Made by a program: the position numbers and the translations under genes. From Periplaneta americana (lineage: Eukaryota; Arthropoda; Insecta; Blattodea; Blattidae), in assembly GCF_040183065.1 (NCBI RefSeq), contig NC_091122.1, forward strand, positions 153,727,955-153,791,954: a stretch of 64,000 nucleotides of DNA. The letters are read 5' to 3'. The notes beneath the pieces are model-generated. The model had not been told where the DNA came from. It searched no databases and was given only the letters and a program-made list of their open reading frames with translations. Below are positions 12,801-21,800 of the stretch, piece after piece; position 1 is the first letter of the stretch; each line of letters opens with the position of its first letter.

Positions 12801-15800
12801 GATGTCTAGCGTACAATAAACCCGACACTGTTCTAGTTAACACAACTGTCGCTACCCACATCTGCAACCCTCCCACTCGAGGTCATGAGCTTACGCAAGT
12901 AGCATCTTGCAAGTGATTCAGTATAGACGATCCTGGAAAAATCGGGACAGAAGATATATTGCAGGCTAGCTGACAAGGTAAGACACTTCCTTATGAGAAT
13001 GTGATATAATGGAACGGTAGATTTATGAACTGATGGCAAGGAGAGAATGGAAGTGAACCTAAGAACTTTTCCTGGCAGTGTTTTTATCCATCAGAAATTT
13101 TACAAAGACTCACTACATTTTGAACTTTGATCTCCAGCATAGAAAGCTATAGCTTGTTTAAAGTCATGGAACATATGTGAGTAATGATATGTGGCACTAA
13201 TAGATCATCTTTTAAACGCAACTAAATCTATCTGGTGTAGTTCCAGAGAATAGCCCTTGCTAACAGATCCAACAGATACGTTTCTCTTTTCCCAACCTTC
13301 ACTGATGATGGAGCTAAGTTGTAGCCCCAAAACAATGGCTGTCTCTGCATCTATGACGTAGGACACAGAACCTAAAATCAAGCACCAAGCTGAATACTGT
13401 GCTGGACAAGATGAACAGTAACGGTTCTGTGGTGTCCTCAGATGTTCTGGGCAGCACACATGCTATACACAGAAGGAATCAGTATGTTCTCCCTGGTTGA
13501 AAGGTCCAGGTTAGTATTGGGCATAATCTAAGGTTTTCAAAAAACAAATACAGTGAAACCTCCTTATAGACACCCCCAAGATACGGACATTCCTCATATA
13601 CGGACAGATTTTTATGTCCCAACTGAAATAATATAGAAATAATGATAATTTAACTCTCGTTTATGGATACTCTCAGACACGGACATGGACAGCTGTTTCA
13701 CAGTCCTAAAGCTTGCTTTACCTCCTGACTGCGGACAGAACTTGGATTTTAAAACCTAATGTGTTACAAAAATTGAAAATTTAGTTTTGAGAACTGTACA
13801 GAAATTCCTTAACATGAAAGAAGACAATGGGTCTCATAGGCTACCACTAACCCAGCTGGCTATCCCTTGTTAGCTGGAAGCGGGTGGATAAACAAAATCA
13901 TAAAATTTAACCTGTCTGATGGGTCCAAGGTTTCTGCGATCGTGAAATTGCATTCGACACATGATAGGGTTAGTAGGATTATTCGCTTCACTTCCATCAG
14001 TTGTTCTGTTTCGAAAGACATGGCACCTGAACGTAAAGGTTAAGCTGAAAACTGTAAATTACAGTACTGCATAACTGTAGACCTAGAATAAAATTGAATG
14101 GGACAGTACTGTATTTTCCTTTTTCGGTCTTATCTACTGTAGTTCAAAGTTGCAAAGAATTTACTGTAGTACAATATACTGTATTTAGAATTAAACTACA
14201 GTAATAGCCTACATTTCATTTAAAGTGTGAAGGGATAAATAATGCATATTATAAATTTACTGTTACATTGGGAAGCCTCCCTCCCAAATGCGGACAGATT
14301 GTTATGTCCCTTCGATGTCCGTAAATGTCCATATTTGAATACATTTATGAATCGAAATTTTCCCTCGAATACTGTCAAATACGAGAATTAGCGTATATGA
14401 ATCCTAGAGTAATGATCTCATGTCTATAATTAATTGCACTCAGATTGCTATTGATGTCCTACATTTTCAATAATGTTTCCACTCACGTGATGCCATTATA
14501 GATTAATAAGATTATTGCTTGATTACACTAACTGAAATAAAGTTTATCTAAGTTTCGTGATTATACAATTAATTAGCATACAAGAATATAGAACAAACAC
14601 AAATTAAATTAAAAAATATGAAACCATAATATAAATTTCAAAACATTTATATACAGAGTAAATCGTAAGTAATGTCATTAATTTCAAGGGGTTATTCTTG
14701 AAGATATGTCAAACAAAATATCTAAATTTATCAAAATCACTGGCGTCATTAATGCCGTCTTCAAATCCTCCCATGTTCAGAAACATACAAGGCTAAAGGT
14801 ATATAAAACACTAGCTCGACCGGTCCTCACTTACGGTAGCGAGGCATGGACAATCAGAAAAGCTGATGAGCAAAGGCTGACGACAGCGGAAATGAGGTTC
14901 ATGAGACGAACAGCGGGATGCTCTTTGCTGGAACACCGTAAAAATGTGGACATATTGCAGGAACTCAAAATGGATCCTATAGTTAATTTTGTTCAACAAT
15001 ATCGACTTCAGTGGAAAAAACATGTCGAAAGGATGGATCGCACTAGATGGCCTAAACAGATTCTTACTTATGTACCAAGAGGAAAGAGGAAATTGGGAAG
15101 ACCACGAAAGCGCTGGCATGAGACCGTAACAGATCCTGTAGGGTCTAATACGTGAGGGATATGATGATGATGATTCTTTGAGGCATTTCAAAGAGAAAAA
15201 GTTTCATACAATTTTCGTCGTTTTTGCTTCCATTTTGGGATAAAAATACTTTCGTATGAAACATTTCGTAGTGTGTTCAGGAAAAGTTATTGATTTAATT
15301 CCCAATATCCTCAGTCAATTTAAGACAACAGTGTATTTTTTTTATTGGGTTATTTTACGACGCTGTATCAACATCTCAGGTTATTTAGCGTCTGAATCAA
15401 ATGAAGGTGATAATGCCAGTGAAATGAGTCCGGGGTCCAGCACCAAAAGTTACCCAGCATTTGCTCGTATTGGGTTGAGGGAAAACCCCGGAAAAAATCT
15501 CAACCAGGTAACTTGCCCCGACCGGGATTCGAACCTGGGCCACCTGGTTTTGCGGCCAGGTGCGCTGATCGTTACTCCACAGGTGTGGACGACAACAGTG
15601 TATTATGATAACAAATTACTGAAGGAATTTTAGTTTTGTCCTTTAAATGTACATAAATCTGATTCAACAAAGGCAACTTTTAGTTCTACAAAGCAATTTT
15701 ATAATGTTACATTTGTTGGGATCAAATTTCTGCACGTTTAAAGGACAAAACAAAAATTCTTTCGATCATTTATTATCTGAATGTATTACTCGCTTAAAGT

Positions 15801-18800
15801 GACTGAGCATATCAATGGGTTTCTCAAAATGAACTATAAAATGTTTCACACAAAACAATTTTTTTCTGAGCATATCAATGGGTTTCTCAAAATGAACTAT
15901 AAAATGTTTCACACAAAACAATTTTTTTCTTGTAAAGGAAGCAAAAGTGAGCAAAACTGTATTAAACTTTTTGTTTGAATACCACAAAGAATAACCCCCT
16001 AAAATTAATGGTATTTTTATGGTTCACTTTGTATATACCCCCGGCATTCCCCACATGTGCAGTGACATTGAAAACCGGTAACAGGAGCAGAGAACTTGGC
16101 ATAGAGAATATCAAAGAACTCTGCTGACTCCAGTATTCGAATACTATGAAGATTGTCTATTGAGAACTCGTAAGTATCTAATTCTTCGACATTTTGCCAA
16201 ACAAGTACTTTAGTACGATTCTTGACATCTCTCAGTGCAGTCCCTACCCGGAGATCCGATTGAGGGACTATTTTACCTCCGGAGAATTTTACACTGAGGG
16301 ACTCCATGAATATAAACAGTGAAAAATATAGTGGGACTGCGTTGGTGGTAATGCAGCTTATGTGGGTACCTCTTTGTTACTTGTTAGCTTAAACAACAAG
16401 TTTAATAATGAACAAGTTCTATAATGAACACCGATCAAAATATCCCCCATTACTCGTGGAAAACAATTGAATAGACTACAGTGACTATAGTGGACTATAT
16501 GTTGTCAGCAAACAGCTGGATACATTAAGAAGATTGATTTTGACATTTTGCACTCAAATGCTCCCATCAGTAGTCCAGGTAACCCATTAAATCTCTTTCA
16601 TACTTCCCAAATACCGTATATAAATCTAAATCCACATCAAAAACTTACAATATAAAAAATTATTTTGAAGACCACACCTCCCTATTAGAGGAATCAAACA
16701 TGAAAACAGCACTATTTGCAGATGATATAGTTTTGTGCACTTCCGGATCTTACAGACATAGAGACAAAATTCAAAATTCTGCTCTTAAAGCTCTAAATCA
16801 ACTACATGAATGGAATACATCAAATTTGATGACACTCAATTTAAGCAAAAGTAACTACCAAATATTTTCACTCGGTAAAAAAGAAAGAGAATTCAATATC
16901 CTATACAATGGCCAACACCTTCCTAGGACTTATGAATCCAAATATCTTGGAGTTATTTTCGATAGCAAGTTAACATGGAGCAACCATTTGAAATACATTT
17001 CTGAAAAAGCTCGTAAAAGATTCTCCCTTCTAAAAAGACTAGCAGGAAAGAAATGGGGATGCTCTAGGAATACTTTGAACACTACATACAAAATGTTTAT
17101 ACAGCCAGTGCTGACATATTGCGGAGAAATTTTAATTACTTCACCTTTCATAAACGACATAGAATATGTTCAAAACCAAGCTCTCAGACTCATTACTGGT
17201 GGAATCAAAACAACGCCAATAGATTCTATGAGATTCCTCACTAATATTCACAGCATCAAAAAGATAATAGAAGAAAAAGCACTGATTCAATATGAAAAAC
17301 TTATCAGATTACCAGGTAACAATTGGCATTCATACAGTACTCCTTGTAGATTGAAAACTCAAAAAAGTTTCATATCCATTGTTCAAGAATTAAAACAGAA
17401 AATCAATATCCCGAATTTAAAAGAAAACTTACAAATTAAACCAAACCCTTTAACTCTATTAAATATAGAATATAATCTAAATTTAACAGAATAAATACTG
17501 AAATCAGAAGTAAACACTGAAATACTGAAACAATTGTCTTTAGAGACAAAACTGGCTTCATTTATACACCGACGGATCCTTGATCTCCAGAGAACAAGCT
17601 GCCGGTTCAGGCGTTACATGCTGTCTCTTCTCACTTTATAGATCTCTTGGTTATGGAACAACAAGTTTTGATGGTGAAATCATTGCAATAAGTGAATGTC
17701 TCAGGAATCTTCTATGCCACATCAATAAATTTAGGAATGCAGTTATATTGTCAGACTCCAAAGCAGCTATTCTATCAATCGTCTCTAAACACACACCTTC
17801 ATCTCAAACAGCAGAAATAACTAAAATACTCTCTCAATTATTATCACTCAATAAAAGAATTGTATTCCAATGGATACCATCCCATTGTGGAATCCTGGGA
17901 AACGAGAATGCGGATGCTTTAGCAAAGAAGGGCAGCACTGCTACTTACAGACCTGTTACTAAATCTACGTATTACTCTGTGAAGAGATTTATTAAATCTA
18001 CATACTTAGACTTCAACAAACAAAATTTGATAACTCAATCCCAAGGGAAAAAATGGAACTCTCTGCATCAAAATCCACAGTTAATTCCCGATTTACCACG
18101 AAAATCGTCTGTAGCTGCATTTAGATTGGCAACAGGCCATGATTGTTTGGCCAAACACCTGCATAGAATTGGAATATACCAGTCCCCTAACTGCCCATTG
18201 TGCAACTCAAACCAAGAAATGGATTCGGAACACCTCAAAATCTGTGCTTCAGTGGCTAGTCATGATAATATCTTTGAAAAATATTGGAGTGCAAGAGGTC
18301 AAATGACTTTATTGTCAAACGCCTGGCATTAGAAAACAACAACAACATTTTGAAGACCACAGTTATTCAATTTTTTCCTGCACAAAAACAATGTTACAAA
18401 AAAACCTCTCTTACTTCCACATAGTATTTCTTAATATTGTATATGAAAGTGTGTCTTATGACGTCAATAGTGATATTCCAATGTAAAGGCTTTGCCTGAA
18501 AGTGTCATTCTTCTCTGTCTTTACGGTTTTCGCAAAATGGTCATGACAATATAGGTCTACAGTGATCAGTCTCATAAAGTTTGTTACTTCAGTCTGAAAA
18601 AATTAAGTCTCAAAGAAATAAGTATCAATGATTGAAATAATCATTCTGTAGAATATAATGTGCATCACCTAGACAAACATTCTGTAGAATATAACGCACA
18701 TCACTTATCACTTGGACAAATCGAACAGAGAACACCTAAATTTCGGATGTCACGTGACTCTCATTATACACTGCACCCAATTTAAAACCTTACAGCTAAA

Positions 18801-21800
18801 GTGATACTTTGCCTGCAAATGTTCTAGCATTTTCCATCATCAGTAGAAGTTAAGCGATTAAAGATGTTTGTATTTTAAGTTTCGTAGGAGGAAGGTTGTA
18901 TAACTTGTAAGCTTTTTATTTGTATGTTTGATATCACAAAATTACATGTAGTAGTGCATTATGCCGTAGTCCTTTTCACCATTCTTCCATACCATCATTG
19001 GTCACAATATATCCCATAAAATATGGGAAAGTCTCTTTTTTTTATGCTAATGTGTCCCATTGTCCTAACTGAAAAAGATCTTTGGAACATGTTTCTGTCC
19101 CATTTAGAAATTAGTGACTATCAACTGCTATTTTTTTTATATATATCAGTCTCCATCACTGTTGATGACAGTGGAATTTGCTACATTGGCAACATCGAGG
19201 GTGACACTGAATGCATACCATATTCTCAAAATAATTCCTACTATGAAGCAAATGGCTACCAGATCAAAAATGGTTGAATCTCACTTGTTTGGTGAGCTCA
19301 TAGCAAGTGAAAAATGTGCTGAATTCTGAAGGAGATAGTGAATTTATTGAAGGAAATTCTTTAATGAACGCACTTAGACGAAGTGTGGGTAATCTGTCCA
19401 AAAATATTGATGAAACACTCCCAATTTTGAAAACTGATAGAGTTCATTATGTGTATCCCTGGTATAAATGCAAATTCTGAAGGATTGTTCTCCATCATGA
19501 ACTCAATGTGGACTGATGAGAAACACAAGTTGCATATAAAGACAGTTTGTTTGGCCAAACACCAGCATAGAATTGGAATATATCAGTCCCCTAACTGCCC
19601 ATTGTGCAACTCAAACCAAGAAATGGATTCGGAACACTTCAAAATCTGTGCTTCAGTGGCTGACCATGATAATATCTTTGAAAAATATTGGAGTGCAAGA
19701 GGTCAAATGACTTTATTGTCAAATGCCTGGCATTAGAAAACAACAACATATAAAGACAGTAAAATCAATGCTTATTGTGAAACCATTTTTGCGTTGCATT
19801 TCATGACTTAAGGCTGAACATACAATTGTTACAAGAAATTCATTCTTCAGTATTGTAGAAGTGACTCTGATTTATAACACTGTATTCTCAGATTTGAATA
19901 ATTTCAAGGGCAAAATTGTTCCGGGATCGATACCCGGCCCCGGAACAATTTTTCCCTTGAAATTATTCAAATCTGCTTTACAGGGAGCTTCACCTGAAAG
20001 ACTAGATTTGCATAATGTATTCTCAGGTTTGAATAATTTCAAGGAAAAATTGTTCCGGGGCGGGCATCGATCATGGGACCCTTGCTTAGCGCACGAATGT
20101 TCCTTTATATCCACACAACTCAAATGGGCTGACAAGATGCCAGAACCCAACTTTGAGTGCACACACATTCTGTATGACTTAAATTGTGGCTTTCTGTTAA
20201 CGTGCCTCCAGTAACGAATATATTTGTGTGCTAAGCAAAGAGTCCCAAGATCGATGCCCGGCCCCGGAACAATTTTTTCTTGAAATTATTCAAACCTGCT
20301 TTACAGGGAGCTACTACCTGATTTCATTTTGTTCAGTTTATTCTTTAAGTACTTCATTTTCAACAACAATTGATTTACCTGTATTGTTTTAATCTGTTCA
20401 CAATGATAATAATGGTTTTATTTAACCTGGCAGAGTTAAGGCCATAGGGCCTTCTCTAACACTAAACCAGACCATACGGATAAGCGTGGTGAAAAATATA
20501 CAACAAAGATCAATTTTTAAAATCAATGCTAAGGGTCCCGTATTTTTTCTGATGTTTTTGGGAACTCTACTCTACAAATCACCTTAGTCTATTTTTAATA
20601 TGCAGCTGATAAGCTATAATACGAGACCAGCAGCTACATTACATCAGGCTTTGGTCAATGTAGAGTATCCACCGCCCACTGAACGAATATTGGTTAAACG
20701 AGCGTTGAGCGTCTTCCGCCGATTTTGGAATAGACACCAACGCACTTAGGTTAGGTTAGTTTAGGCTTTTATTATCACGTCAAGATGTTTAGGATTAGTG
20801 TAAAACTGGCCTATGTCTCCTATAGTGGGCGGGACATAAGTAACATTCACCCACAATTCTTAGAAAATATGCCTGTAAACTGACAAACGACATTTTAAAT
20901 TCTACAACAGCTGCGGGCAGTTACAAGCAGTTAGGTTTCAAATTGGGCACACTAAACAAGTATCTTGCTGTCTGTCTTTTGGAAATAAGATTTTTATCTT
21001 TGAAGCATCTCTCACTTAACAGTAGTATAATCGAGACAACTGAATAAGAAAATAAAATTTCACATGTACAAAAAAATAGGGGGAGGGAAATTGATCATTA
21101 AATAATATGCCATGAAAATTTAGTTTTCGATCCATATTCTAGCTTAACAAACTATACTATCTCAATGTATGACTTCTCAATACTTCTTTGTTCTAACATT
21201 TATTAGTTAGGGTTGGAGATTTTAAGCAAACCATATTACTAACTACACGATATTCTGAGCTACTTGTGTTAAAAAAAAATACTAACTGAAGGCTACAATA
21301 GACTACAGTGAACTAACTTCATGTTAGGCCTATCATTATCCTGCTGGATATGTTAAGAAATTGAATGCTAAACCTACCTGAGTCCCTCCAATTGCTGTTG
21401 GCATAGCAACGCTTGTAGCACCCATTGCACCTGTCATTGATGTCATGGTCATTCCAGCCTGAAATAGAAGGGAATGGGACGGACAACATTAACTAAAATA
21501 CTGCAAAGATAATGTCACCTATGTTGCAAAATTGCAACCTCCGTGGATGTTCCAGTCAGGCACAGAAAAAACTGGGTGAAGCAGCAATACGGGGATCACA
21601 AACTGCTATCCGGAACCTGGACTTTCACTTCAACAATTATCCTACAAGCCAATACTGCAACATTTAGCAACCTGTTGCATTCCCATCGGTGTCTGGAAGA
21701 CTTGTTGTGGCTGCTGATATTGAACCATGGTCGGGTTGGCAACCATAGTGGTCTGCCCCATCATCTGCGTTTGGAGCTGCTGTTGCTGCTGCGTCACACC

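Larger units (their letters stand above)
14654..16031. mobile_element. TA-flanked inverted-repeat element carrying LINE and SINE
   Basis: About 47-bp ends are inverted (CAGAGTAAATCGTAAGTAAT on the left; CAAAGTGAACCATAAAAATA reverse-complemented on the right; both lead to TCATTAATTT or CCATTAATTT then GGGGTTATTCTT). TA flanks at 14652-14653 and 16032-16033. The 1,378 bp contain a LINE tail, a SINE and a 63-bp tandem duplication and no recognised transposase. Tc1/mariner-like by target. Confidence 0.8.
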
